Shown piece after piece: positions 31,190-42,738 of a stretch of DNA of 64,000 nucleotides; positions within the stretch are counted from its first letter, which is position 1; each line of letters opens with the position of its first letter. The notes below the pieces were generated by a model. That model saw nothing but the letters and a program-made list of their open reading frames with translations. It did no database searches and was not told the origin of the DNA. The DNA is taken from assembly GCA_030789695.1 (NCBI GenBank), contig CM061139.1, positions 203,147,641 through 203,211,640 on the forward strand, read 5' to 3'. Source of the DNA: Scilla litardierei (lineage: Eukaryota > Streptophyta > Magnoliopsida > Asparagales > Asparagaceae). The position numbers and the translations under genes are program-made.

Positions 31190-32095
31190 CTTACGGAGCT
31201 TCACCCCCGATAGGCTCCGGAGGGCTAGGGCCGAGCTACAGGCTCGCATCCTCCCCTCTCACGAAGACTCTGGGGCAGGTCACGTCCTGACTACCCATAG
31301 CAGGTCGGGTCTCGCCACCCAAACCGGAGAAGGGCTAGGACCGACGTACAGGCTCTCACCCTCCCCTCCCATGAAGACTCCGGGGCAGGTCACGTCCTGG
31401 CTACCCACAGCAGGTCGGGCCTCGCCACCCAAACCAGAGAAGGGATAGGGCCGAGCCACGGGCTCGCACCCTCCCCTCCCATGAAGACTCCGGGGCAGGT
31501 CACGTCCTGGTTACCCATAGCAGGTCGGGCCTCGCTACCCAAACCGGAGAAGGGCTAGGGCCGAGCTACGGGCTCGCACCCTCCCCTCCCATGAAGACTC
31601 TGGGGCATGTCACGTCCTGACTACCCATAGCAGGTCGGGCCTCGCTACCAAACCGGAGAAGGGCTAGTGCCGAGCTACGGGCTCGCACCCTCCCCTCCCT
31701 TGAAGACTTCGGGACACGCTCACGGAGCTTCGCCCCCTATATGCTACGGAGGGCTAGGGCCGAGCTATGGGCTCGCACCCTCCCCTCCCATAAAGACTCC
31801 GGGGCAGGTCATGTCCTGACTACCTATAGCAGGTCGAGCCTCGCTACCCAAACCGAAGAAGGGCTAAGGCCGAGCTACGGGCTCGCACCCTCCCCTCCCA
31901 TGAAGACTCCGAGGCAGGTCACTTCCTGGCTAACCATAGCAGGTCGGGCTTCGTTACCCAAACCGGAGACGGGCTAGGGCCGAGCTATGAGCTCGTATCC
32001 CTCCCTCAAATTCCGGGACAAGCTTACGGAGATTCGCCCCCGATAGGCTCCGGAGGGCTAGGGCCGAGCTACGGGCTCGTACCCTCCCCTCCCCC
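31190..32095 (+). repeat. Tandem repeats after Tat A integrase, unit about 110 bp
   Basis: About nine units, each with GGGCTAGGGCCGAGCTACGG, CTCGCACCCTCCCCTCC, GAAGACTCCGGGGCAGGTCA and ATAGCAGGTCGGGCCTCG. The marker GGGCTAGG recurs near 31221, 31328, 31551, 31748, 31971 and 32055, with a few degenerate copies between. Most periods are 107-112 bp; some units are shortened to about 85 bp. Such arrays are known between integrase and 3' LTR in Tat/Ogre elements. Confidence 0.9.
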
Positions 32096-32324
32096 AAACT
32101 CCGGAAGACAAACATCGGTCTATACTCGACATCCGGCACGGCCTCTCCCCAGCTCTCGCCCGCCCCGAATGTCGGGGTATTGCATATCAGGGCAACGCTA
32201 AGTCGCAACGCTAAGTCACAATCCGAGACTGGGAACCAAGCCACAAGGTCGAGAAGATTAAACATTAGCCCGGACTACAAAATTTCATTGACAAATTTTT
32301 ACAAGTATTTCCAGGGTGCCAACC

Positions 32325-34823
32325 TTACAAAAAATGGTTGCACCTCGGTCGACACCACCAAAAACTCAAAACTTCCAAAACAAAAAAGACAAGTCCGACA
32401 CCTAGGCCCCTAGACCGGCCCCTAAAACCCCCACCCCAGCTTTCACACGGCGCCCTGGCCACTCTCCACTTGGTCGCCACCGACCAAACTTTCGCCACAT
32501 TTTGGAGCGCGGCTCCCCACTTGTTGTTCGGCTGCTGGCGCCTCTCCACCAACCGGCGTAACTTCTTCCTCTTCTTCCTCGTCGTCTGAGGCTGCCAGCT
32601 TTGAGAAGTCCACCTCGATCGAGGGATAGAGCTTCCCATTCTCTCTTTGATCCTCTGAAGGCACGCCCCCCAGCCCTCCGAGATGCCCTTCTCTTTTATC
32701 ACCGACATCGCTGGGACGAGCTCCGTCTGCTGGTAGTGTCGGACCGCTTCGGCCTGCTTCGCCTCCAGCTCGACTTTCCCCGTCTCCACTTGCTGCTCCA
32801 GCTCTGCGGCCCTCTTCTTCTCTTGTTCAATGGCGACCTCCATGTTGGCACAGCAGGCTTCTTCAGCCTGGACCTTCGCCTCAAACTCCTCCAAGCATAC
32901 CTCCTGCTTCCGGATCGTCGCCTGCTGTTCGGCGAACGATCCCTACAGCTTGGCGTACTTGGCCATGTGCCTCGCCGCCCAATCCTCAGCAGCCTTCTTA
33001 AATGCGGCAAGCTCAACCTCCTCCTTCCCGAGCGCGGCCTCGGTCTTGGTTATAGCTGGGGTATGGCGCCTAAGGGCGACCAACATGGCATTCGCCTGCA
33101 CAGAAAACAGGAAAAGGTTAGAGTACACTTACGAACAAGGAACTGTATCTTAAGAGGGTGGGCGACCTACCTGCATACTATGCCAGATGGCCGAGGCGCA
33201 CAACCTCTCCGCATCAACGATTGTCAGGGACTCCATGTCTCTAGGTAGCAGGTTGTTCTCAGCCAGCCTACCGATTCGGCGGAGCCCACTGGGCACGACG
33301 CCGCCAAAGAGTCCTCCATCTACAGAGCCAAGAGCTCGTCTCTCTTGGACTTGAACACCACGAGCGCCGACTCGCAGCTCGGGTGTGCGGGCTTCCCGAG
33401 CCCGCACGACAGACAACCATACGGCTAGCGATCTGCGGCCGACGTCCGCCCGCTGGAGCCCGACCCGATGGGAGACCCTTGGGGCGCTACGGTCCGTAGT
33501 GGAGTTGCGGGGATCGGAGGTGGTCGCCCGCTTTGAGACCCTTGGGCCTTCGGCTCGGCCCGCCCGACCTCCCCTGCATCGAGGTCAATTGGCTGGAGAT
33601 CAGCTCTGGCCACTGCGCTCTCAGTAGGGCGGCCAGTGTCTGTCGCGGTCGTTAGAAGGCCCGAAGCAGCCGTGGCCTCCGCCACCTTCGTCTTCTTCGT
33701 CCGGACGAGCTTTTCAGCCTTCGCCGTCGACGATCCCTCCCGAGCTCTCGCTTCGGGCCGCCCTTCGTCGATTGTTTGGCTGCTTGCTCCGAGGCCAGCC
33801 TCATCTGTTCCTACATTGGTAAACTCATCATCTGACCTGTAAGAAGGAAATAGATCAGGGTGAGCAAATTAGGAGCGATATCTACAAAGCTCGGATTACC
33901 TTCGGGCCAGAAGTGTCGGACTATCATCTCCTCCTTGACGAGTTTCTCGTATTGCCTATCCTCCGTGGGGATTTCCTGCAAGATCCTAGCCAGCTCCACA
34001 TCGTCCGCATCAAGGCGGACCTCCCTGTTCGCCTTCGGGTTTAGGACGCCCCAGTTCGACCTCAACGCCAAATCCTTGGGCGTCGAGACAAACACATACT
34101 TCTCCATCCAACCTGTAATCTTGCCCGGCAAACCCAGGACTAGAGGCCGCCTTCTCTTCGCTGAAACGTAGTATTGCGCCCTCAGCTTCTTGATCGCGAA
34201 GAAGTACCAGAATAGGGGAGGGTCGGACTGATATCGATCCCCGCACAAAGGACGAGGAAGCTGACAATTGCACTGATGGAGTTCGGCATCAGTTGAAACA
34301 GCAGGAGTTCGAGGAAGTTCAGGATGTGGAGAAGCAAAGGAGGAAGGGGGAAGCGAAGTCCTTGATAGAAGCAGGCGACGTAGACACCAACCTCGTAATC
34401 TTTGAGGAAGCACACCCGTTTAATGGCAGTCGGTAGGCGGACTCTGTAAGGTGGCCTGATGAACTTTGCGCGGGCTAGAGATATGAAGAAGGTCCGTTCT
34501 ACCGACTCCACGCTTGAGATCTCAGCGGGGACTTTCCCAGCCTCGGCCATGATTACGACGATCCGAGCGGATAATCGGGGCTTCATCATGGCCGGCCCCT
34601 TTTCCTTCCTCGGATCCCTAGGGACCTCCGACGACGAACCCATGGCAAGCTCGGCCGCCGGCCTACTCTCGGGGTGGCCTTGACTAACCGGCGAAGTCTC
34701 CTCCACCCCCTCCTCCGTGTCCACGACGGAGCTATCCAGTGCTCCGTCGCCCCTGTGCCATTGTTCTACCTCTTTCGAAGCAGTTGAATGGGAAGAAGTC
34801 AGAGAAACCATTTCAAGAAGCAA
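32325..34823 (-). pseudogene. Tat A antisense gene (putative gypsy-type transposon domain)
   Basis: A gene-like region on the strand opposite to gag-pol, between the repeats and the 3' LTR. The N-terminal part (34823-34182) contains IKRVCFLKDYEVGVYVACFY, GLRFPLPPLL and FLVLCAGIDISPTL. After a frameshift near 34230 it continues with FWYFFAIKKLRAQYYVSAKR and LPGKITGWMEKYVFVS. This is the signature of the plant 'putative gypsy type transposon' domain (Transposase_28, PF04195). The C-terminal part is charged and coiled-coil-like (33150-33416, 33095-32943, 32894 onward: EEFEAKVQAEEACCANMEVA), with a stop at 32943-32945. A 75-bp intron (33170-33096) is supported by both splice sites and phase. The function of this protein is not known to me. 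Confidence 0.75.
33096..33170 (-). other. Intron in the Tat A antisense gene
   Basis: Donor ATGCAG|GTAGGTCG and acceptor TTTTCTGTGCAG|GCGAATGCC on the minus strand. Splicing joins IWHSMQ to ANAMLVALRRH in phase 0, linking two open frames. Confidence 0.7.
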
Positions 34824-35235
34824 GAACAGTACCTATAAGAAGACGGATTGACAAAGCTGTCGGAACAGTAGCACGAACTCCGACGACGGCAATGGCGATC
34901 GGAAACTCAGAAGAAGGCGAGAGCTCGAAGGAAATCAAAAGTGGGAAAACTCTCGCTTGATCTCTCCCTCCCCTGTTTATAGGAAGGTCGACCGATCTCC
35001 GCCGTCGAAGATCTGCCACGTGGCGAGAATCCGATCTCCTCTGACGCCTCAACTGCCACCCGCAGTCACGTCCACCACGCGAAACGGTGGGCGGGCTTTT
35101 CGAATTATTTACCGCCTTAACCGAGGGCTTAGAGCAAAGGTCGTCCATTTCCCCTCTGGGTGGATGGGGTGATAGTGCGTCATCCGAACTAGGCTGGACA
35201 GGCTTCCGCCTCAAGCTTGAATGACGGGGGGCAAA

Positions 35236-36222
35236 TGTTATGACCTAAAGATCGTGATACTTCGACCTTCCATTCAAGATTCACCAGACACACGGCAAGC
35301 TCGCCCGTCCTCCGCAAAGTCCGCCTCGACTAGTGGGAAGGGCGCACTACGCCACAAACCTCGCCAGTTAGTCGCCCGCTTCCCTCCAAGCTCGTCAGGC
35401 AAACAACCAGGTTGCTCGTCGTCCTCAAGGAGCGATTGAACGACCCATGTGTAGCCCCACTTCTTGGACGTACCTCGACGATCCTTCAGCTTATCGAACA
35501 CGACAAACGCCCTTGTACAAGAAAGCCACTGACACATCCGTCGCTCGACAGCCTGACAAAGCACCCACTGGCCGCTGTGTCGTCTGACCGCTTGGTGCTT
35601 TCGGCTCTGATACTATGATAAAGCAACCCCTGGCCGTTGCGCCATCTGACAAGCATGGCTGACATGCACAACTCTGACATCCTCGGCCGAATCATCCGCA
35701 GTCTGACACGCCAGCTCAGCACGCCAGGTCAGCCCTGCCTAACTGCCTCCATCAGCTATAAATACACATCCATCTCCATCGAGAAGGGAGTTGGCTAATT
35801 AATTCTCACTCACACACAAGAGCAAATATCGTCCATATATTTGTTCTTCCACCCTAGCTCGCCATGTAAGGTCGACATACATCTAGCTGGGCCTGCGTGT
35901 CCGATCTACATTCCTAAGCCCTCATTCTGACTTAGGCATCGGAGAGGCTGCGGGTTGGAACCCAGCCCGACCTTTCTGACGAGCTGCTCTTTGTGCAGTT
36001 GGGCTCGTCCAAGCAGCGAGCAACCGGCGAGCAACTCAAGGAGAGCAGCGAACAAGCGACGGACTTGCAAGATTAATCCAGAGATCGACCTCTGAAGTGC
36101 GCCTAGCCTCTACACCCCCAAACACTTGTAAACGTCCTACCAAATCACCCACATTTGTAACCACCGTGCCCTTGGTTCCCCCTCTATATAAATTCATTGT
36201 ACGCGGATCTTATCCATAAACA
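35236..36222 (+). repeat. 3' LTR of Tat A
   Basis: Second LTR copy, preceded by a purine-rich GAATGACGGGGGGCAAA that is probably the polypurine tract. Ends ...TTATCCATAAACA, followed by ATTGT and then the resumed Del-like LTR. Confidence 0.88.
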
Positions 36223-36571
36223 ATTGTGATTTATCTGGTGAGACTGCATTTTCGTTGCACCACTAGGTGTTGAGTCAGAAATAGAAGAGGCCCCAGCATA
36301 CGAGGATTCAGATTTTGTGGTGGAGACCACTGTATTCTAATATAGAGGTAGTAGATGTATCCATGTCATATCTTAGACACATTTTTGTTAGTATGTGGAT
36401 GATATGGTGTATATGATTTTGTAAAGACGCATATATTTCTCTATATATATGAAATTTTTGTTAAGCATTTTGATGCATCTCTGCTCGTGTCTATATTGCT
36501 CACTGGTTAACTTCAGGACCTGACATTCCTTTACAAAACGTGATACGACCCCGGATTGCGGGGGCATAACA

Positions 36572-38070
36572 TGTTTTTCTTGGTGGCCCATGCAGGTCCT
36601 CGCAACCAACCCCGTGAACAGTCTAGAAAGAATAGGGCGCATCATGATAAAAATGATTAATTGCAATTGACTTTGCATTGCGAAGGCAAGCATGTGAGTT
36701 TACAATCGTCGTAGGCGTGCTACGAAGATGGCACATAATGCTTCTGGATCTGATCTGAGTAACCCGACGGTCCATCAGTTCTCGAACTAGGCTTTACGAG
36801 AACTTATTCAAGCTCTTCGGGAGGAGCGTATGACTACCGAAGGGATTTCGGGCCATGCATCCAGCTACATTTAATGGACGAGAGGACCCCTTGAAGCCAG
36901 ACGAATGGTTGCATAACACAATAGTGTTCTAAAGGCGGTTTCCTTATGCGTGCAGTTCAGAAGCGTATAACACATATGCGGATTATGCGGTCGATTATGC
37001 GGATTATGTGGTTTAAGTGGAAACGAATATTTTAATAAATAAATAAGCAGTAAGTATATATATATATATATTGTATATTAAATTACAAAAATCCTAAAAG
37101 ATGATAACATGACAAATAATCATATTAACTTTTAAAAATAAGGATTAATTCATACTAAAACATCAGCACCATCAAGTCGATCAATACATAAAATAACTAA
37201 AGTCTAAAGCAATCTCCACACAAAATATAATATTAGTTTTACATCCAAATCAAAAATGTATATTTTGAAATAACAAAAAAATACATTCTATATCTACTCA
37301 TAAGCTTCCTCGTCGGCTTCATAACAAACATCATCATCTAACCCCCATCACAAAAAAGAAAAAAAAGAAGGAAAATATATATTGCAAAGCCGCTTCTTCC
37401 CGCAGGGAAAAAAGAAAAAGAAAAAACATTTGGGCATACCTGCTTTCTGCCGCTGCTTCGCTCTGTTGCTTCACTTCGCGATCCGCTGCTGCTTTGCCTT
37501 GGATATGATGGAGAGCATGGACGCCGCTTTTTATTTTGGAAAAAAATCCTTAAAATCAAAAAAACTGATTTTTATGCTTAACGGTCCGATTTCTTAATGG
37601 TTTGGAGTTTTTAGTTGTCGACTATCTGCCCGTATATTCACATATGTGGGTGCATAACAGTTATGAGACCAATTATGCAGCCAACCGCATAATTTGATCG
37701 CATAATTGATTTTTCATGCGATCAAAGGCCGCTTCCTTATATGCGGCCACATATAACTTGTTTTAGAACACTGTAGCACCGTAAAAAACTTGACCACGGT
37801 AGGAATCTCCATAAAATCCTGGGTGAAAATTGCTAAGTTACAACCGATAGATGGAGCCAGGATCTGGTGGGACGCATCAGAGGATAGATTGGCAAAACAT
37901 ATCACATGTGATACATTCAAGGAGCAATTTAATGCACAATACTTCTCTTATGAGGCGCGGATGGAGTTGGAGGCAAGGTTTACCAATCTGAAGCAAGGTA
38001 CCATGACTGTATAGGAGTATAATGCTGAGTTCTCTATGCTCAGCAGGTTTGCGAAGGAGATCGTGTCTGC
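36572..38070 (+). pseudogene. Leader and broken gag of the third Del-like element
   Basis: The primer-binding candidate is at 36581-36597. A gag-like stretch begins near 36727 (MAHNASGSDLSNPTVHQF) with a stop and frame changes. It is interrupted at about 36922-37774 by a DNA-transposon-like insertion, then resumes with WVKIAKLQPIDGARIWWDAS and ARMELEARFTNLKQGTMTV, a stop, and EYNAEFSMLSRFAKEIVSA. These align with Gag of the 2789-13587 element (MELEAQFVGLKQGSMMV, SRFAPELVA). The part with zinc knuckles and all of pol are deleted. Confidence 0.8.
36922..37774. mobile_element. DNA-transposon-like insertion in gag remnant
   Basis: About 850 bp whose ends are inverted: the left end reads AGTGTTCTAAAGGCGG...TTCCTTATGCG, and the reverse complement of the right end reads AGTGTTCTAAAACAAG...CCGCATATAAGGAAG. 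Several GCGGATTATGCGG-type subterminal motifs occur. No transposase is encoded, so it is non-autonomous, possibly hAT-like. A clear target duplication was not found, which lowers confidence in the exact ends. A TA microsatellite lies near 37056-37072. Confidence 0.6.
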
Positions 38071-39325
38071 AATATATATGCTCCTGACGCATGTTTAAAA
38101 TCTCCATGTTAACATCTATGTCATGCTAAATGTCTCATTGTTTTCTGTCACTATATGCTACACGTTTCTTGGATAATCATAGTACAATCTTAGACAGTGG
38201 CCCTTGACATTGTGAATAATTGATTGTTGAGTGTGTTATGGAAACCAAAAATGAATTTAAAAGCCATTGGAATATATGTATTGTTACTGTCATGTTGAAA
38301 CACGCTTGTTAGAATAGAATCTTGAAAATATAATTAAAACTGGAATGACATCACATCATATGTTTTAGTTTCAATGTTGGCCAGAACTTAATCCAGAACT
38401 TTATTTCTTAAATCATGCTTTAAAATAATTAAATAGTACCAATTTAGAATTACAACTGAACTGTATCACTGAGACACTGAGAGATGTACACTTGACATAC
38501 ACTTGGCACTTCAGACTCACTGGTTTTTGGGGTAAATCATATTAATGATAGTGCGGGAGCGACTGGAGCCATGCTCCTATTGACATTGACCGCATCAGGT
38601 GTTCTGATCGGGTCACATCATGAATCCGATGGACCCCTAATGTATCGGCAAACTTAATTAATGAGTCCCACATTGTTACTTTTTGGACTCGTGGCCCCTA
38701 CTGTTCCTGCTTTGGGACTGGCCCAGGTGAGCGCCCCGTGGTACTAAGGTGGACTCATTAGTTGCTTACTGTACTCTCCAATATGATTCACAACCTAAGT
38801 TTGGCATAAATTGATAGGACCATGTTAGTCTCGCTTTAAATTATCAACTGAGTTGCATGTATGTAATTCCAGTGCATTCCTAATAGAAAGTATTAATTAA
38901 CCAGTTATTTGTTCTCAGTTTCAGCTTTCTAGTTAGTATTTACTCATGCTCACATGTCTGAATTCCACAATTCTAGAATTATTGTGATTTACATGGTGGG
39001 TCTTTGTTTTTGTTGCACCACTAGTTATTGAGTCAGAGTTAGAAGAGACCTCAGCATACAAGGATTCAGATTTGGCGGTGGAGACCGCTGACTTCTGAAA
39101 TAAAGGTAGTAGATATATCCATGACATCTCTTGTAAACATATTTTTGTTAGTATGTGGACGATATTGTGTATATGATTTTGTTAACTCGCAGATTTATAA
39201 ATGAAATTCTTGTCAAGCATTTTGATGCATCTCTGCTCGTGTCTAGATTGTTTTCAATGGTTAGCTGTAGGACCTGTCATTCCTTTGCAAAACATGCTAC
39301 GACCCCGGGTTGCGGAGCGTGAAAT
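38070..39325 (+). repeat. Partial right LTR of the third Del-like element
   Basis: Homologous to 27515-28599 followed by 36223-36571, without the Tat A element and the rRNA fragment, so it serves as an empty-site reference for both. It ends near GGGTTGCGGAGCGTGAAA, matching ATTGCGGGGGCATAACA of the left LTR. The two copies differ noticeably, indicating an old insertion. Confidence 0.8.
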
Positions 39326-40675
39326 GTATGAGTATCGTCGGGGGTAAAAGGGTTAAATTGCAAAAAAATTTTAGGGGCAAAGTGCATAAATCCCACCGCA
39401 AACCACAGTAGGCAAATGGGGGAACAGCAGGTGTTAAAGTGAAAAAAAACGCAAGGTGCATAGTGAAAAAGACTGATGGCAAATCCGTCCCCAGGGGAAA
39501 GATGGATGGGCATTTGGATTGCATGAAAAAGCAATGGCAATCATGGGAATAAAAGGAATTATGAGGCTTTTCTTTGGTATTTCCACTATAACACACAACA
39601 ACACATACAACCCACACCCATCCCCAAGTGGGCACAGCCATGATGAGGTGGCCAAACCTAGGCCACATCTTTATCAACCTCTTTGTCCTAGTACAATAAC
39701 AGCAATGTTGTAAATCCCTCTTTATAGAATAGATTTTTAATTTAGTTAAACTCTTAATTTAGGATTCCATTGCCATGGGAATCATTTGCAATAAAACTTT
39801 TAAATATATAACCAAAACTATATTAATTTTCTTTTAAGTACAGATGTAAACGAATTCGGATTATCCAAATCGTATTCACATCAGTATCCTTTCAGACACG
39901 GATACAGATATCAAAAGTTTCTATCTGATTGGTTTCGGATTCATATAGTAAAATAAGATTTTTTTTAAGATACGGATATGGATATCCAGGGCTCCGTGGG
40001 ATTCACCGGCTTCTTTTAGTTCCATTGAAACTCCAAAATTAAACGTTCGGGGGCGAGAGCAGTAACAGGATAGGTGACCTCCTGTGAAATCCTCGTGTTT
40101 CTGCGACCCATGTGCCCTCTCCCACTGTGTGAGGTCGAGGGTTCTTTACTGCTTTCTGATCAATCAAAGAAAAGATATGGATATCCAATATGCTGATAAT
40201 GTACTATATTTATGACGCATTTGTACTTGATCATCTTCATTTATGATCGTATATCTATTATACAATGAGTGATGTTTTTGAATGGATTTGCTAAATATGA
40301 CAAAGAGGTGGGTAGATAGACGGCTGGTATTGAATCTTGAGAAATCAATAGTTAGGATGAGAGTTTGTGAACCCTAAAATTTTGCAGAAAACTAAATCTA
40401 GATGGAACTAAATGTTATGAAGAACTAAATCTGGAAGAAACTAAAATTTTTGGTAGAACTAAATTCTCTGGGAAAAATAAATTTTAATTTAAAATTTTAA
40501 GGTGATTTAAATCTAGATGGAACTAAAATTTTAAATTTTGGAGGAACTAAATCTGGAGGAAACTAAATTTTATGAAAAACTGAGAACAAAATTTTAGTTT
40601 GAATGTTAAAAAATTTGTTGGGGAGACATTTTGAAGGTGGCTAAAATTTTTTAAGGATTTTGAAGCGGCTGCTGT
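39326..40675. repeat. Intronic AT-rich DNA with GAACTAAAT-type repeat
   Basis: No gene. 39720-39840 resembles other AT-rich intronic stretches. From about 40320 the dispersed repeat seen at 1-1745 begins (TTGAATCTTGAGAAATCAA, then many GAACTAAAT copies to 40600, then TTTTGAAGGTGG). It is interrupted at 40675 by Tat B and appears to resume at 49523 (AATTTTTTAAGGGGAAAT). Confidence 0.55.
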
Positions 40676-41632
40676 TGATGCAGAAAACTCGCACTGCCAT
40701 TGATGCATGGACACCACACCAGCAGAGGGTCCGAACATGATTTTGGGCCGAGCTGCACCTTCGATAACTGAAACAGAGAGAAGAACGGATCGGAGGGGTG
40801 CCTCCAATTCGCCTCTGATGCTTAAGTCAATTCCAAGCAGGAGGAAGGAGGCTAGGGTTTTAGCAGTTGTATGCGCGCACCTGGGATCGTGTTGATACTA
40901 TGTTTTTATAAGCTGGTGGTTGGTTATGCCACGTCAGGGAGAGTTAGGGATATCCTAGATCTTCTGCGCATAACCGATTCCTCAAATCATGTAGTGAACT
41001 AATAAGGATACCCACGCTTGCTTATTACGCGATTGGATGAATTTGGATAGTTTCTCGTTCATAACGTTCTAGAATGGGATCGCCAAAGATCACGTCACTT
41101 AACTGCATATGACATTATAGAAGATGAGCTATCTGGCAAGTAAACCCTAGGATGATGCATCTGAAGGAGCTGACCTCGGGCGCATGCCGCTGAGGTCATC
41201 CTAAGGAGATGTGCTGTTAAAGAGGTGACATCCTGAAGGTCCTCCTAGTAGAGATGTTGTCAGGGAGCCAACTTCGTAGAGGTTATCCATGTGGAGAGTG
41301 GCTGCTGAAAGAACTGTCCTCTTGGAGGTCGTCCTTATATAGCATAGACGTTGAAAGGACCGACCTCATAGAGGTAGTCCTTGTGGGTCGTAGCTACCGA
41401 AAGGACCGACCTCATGGAGGTCATCCTTATATGAGCCTTGATGGCCGAATTGGATTGACGAGTGCAGATTTGTCTAGAGAGTTTATGCTGGTAGCTTGAT
41501 CAGGTTGACCTCGCAGGCTACTCCTAGGCGATCCCTGAGGACACGTGTGGCTTTTAATTTGGGCGTGAGGAGTCCCCAAAGTCAAGTCTAGCTGGCCCCA
41601 GCTGATGGGGGGCCCCAGCCCAAAGTACCTCT
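40676..41632 (-). repeat. 3' LTR of Tat B
   Basis: About 0.96 kb, homologous to 48944-49517 at both ends. About 400 bp between roughly 41120 and 41520 is absent from the other copy and includes a minisatellite-like array. Confidence 0.75.
41160..41440. repeat. Minisatellite-like array inside one LTR of Tat B
   Basis: Degenerate units of about 55 bp with AAAGGACCGACCTCATGGAG and GTCATCCTTATATAG-like phrases, about five copies. The corresponding place in the other LTR (near 49395) lacks it. Confidence 0.65.
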
Positions 41633-42738
41633 AATAAAGGCCCATCATCTTCTGGCTTGACATCACCGACCAGAGCTGCACATGAGGTTAGACATGGAGA
41701 GGCGAGAAGACGAAATCAAAAAAGAAGTCGAATGGTAGGATACTTCATCTGACCTTGTCTGATTAACCTAACTTACTTCAGAATGTGGCGTCGGAGGCAA
41801 CACATAGTAATGAAAAAACTTATCATGACTGCTGTCATGGTCGTCTGCCTCACGGAACCCAAAGGGACAATGCCAATCGACATGCATTCATTCCAAGTTC
41901 TGAAAAGACTAGCTAAGCTCTCAAAGGGACGCCGATGTTGACGTGACGGTGTTTGATTTGCGGGTGGTATAACGAACGAAAGTTCACCAGTCACAAAAAT
42001 CGAGCGGCTGCGGTTAGCACCCGCCCAGTGCATTTTGTGAGGATCGAACGGTCACAATCGTCTCCCATCGGTTCTCGTCTGGGGGCATGTTAAAAAGCAA
42101 AGGAAGCCAAGGATTATCCATACTTGTGTTTACCTCCTTGATTTACTTTATTCTTCGCTTGTGCGTTCCGAACTTCGCTGCGACTGATTTCTCCAACGAT
42201 CATGTCGGACGGCGTCGGTTCACAAGCTGCCCTGTCTTTGCCATCAGAGTTCGATGTATCCCGTCAAGGCCCCCCTTAGCGGAGATGGTGGTCATCCCAT
42301 CAAAGGGAATGGGAGAGAACAATGGAGTCCAGGCCTAGAAAGCCGGACAAGCTTGCAGCTGTAGCGAGCAAACTGTTGACCCGTCGCGGTACCCGGACCC
42401 ACGGGGCGGCACCGCTTGCCGATCGCCTAACTGTCTTCCCAACTGAACTGTGCCCCCATGACGGTGTCCACCCAGCCACAATCCGTGTTGACTCATTGAC
42501 GACAAGGTCAACTCCAACGGTCGTGCTTTGACCAAGCATCCAAAGAAGAGGAAGGGAAAAGAGAAGGTAAGCAAGGGCGCACGTCTGCAAGCTTCTGTAG
42601 AAAAAGATCAAGGCGACGGCTCTCGGGCACGCGTCAGGCACACCACTCCTTAAGGCAAGACATGCTAAAGCCCCCAGACCGGTAGGGGCCCAATGTCTGT
42701 AAGCGAGCAAAGGGTGGTGATGATCTAGGAGGCGTCAA

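Larger units (their letters stand above)
28600..36222 (+). mobile_element. Tat-lineage Ty3/gypsy element (Tat A), internally deleted
   Basis: Plus-strand element with LTRs of about 0.98 kb (28600-29577 and 35236-36222) that begin TGTTAT and contain GACCTAAAGATCGTGATACT. The internal region has a primer-binding site, the start of gag, a deletion that removes protease, reverse transcriptase and RNase H, then integrase, a tandem-repeat block and an antisense gene. The LTRs differ at roughly one base in twenty by eye, so the insertion is older than the 2789-13587 element. It sits inside the left LTR of the third Del-like element; the right LTR of that element has the uninterrupted sequence near 38975-38990. 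The flanking five bases are ATTAC on the left and ATTGT on the right, an imperfect target duplication. Confidence 0.88.
26250..39325 (+). mobile_element. Third Del-like element, internally deleted, with nested insertions
   Basis: Remnant of an element on the plus strand. Its left LTR runs to 36571 but is interrupted by a Tat element (28600-36222) and an organellar rRNA fragment. After 36571 come the primer-binding candidate, a broken gag (36720-36920 and 37780-38065) and then, abruptly, the second part of the right LTR (38070-39325). The rest of gag and all of pol are gone, and the gag/LTR joint lies at GTCTGC, which is present in both partners. The left boundary is uncertain: no second copy of the LTR start exists, and 26250 is only a guess within about 25.5-26.45 kb. 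A TATA-like box is at 26477-26485. Confidence 0.7.

Noticed and set aside
33837..33899. Second intron in the Tat A antisense gene (GTAATC...TTACAG)
   Set aside because: Splice signals look fair, but joining them leads into a stop and not into the long downstream frame, so phase does not support it as it stands.
42322..42710. Frames of 69-136 codons on both strands
   Set aside because: They overlap each other within the degraded 3' part of Tat B and show no conserved motif.
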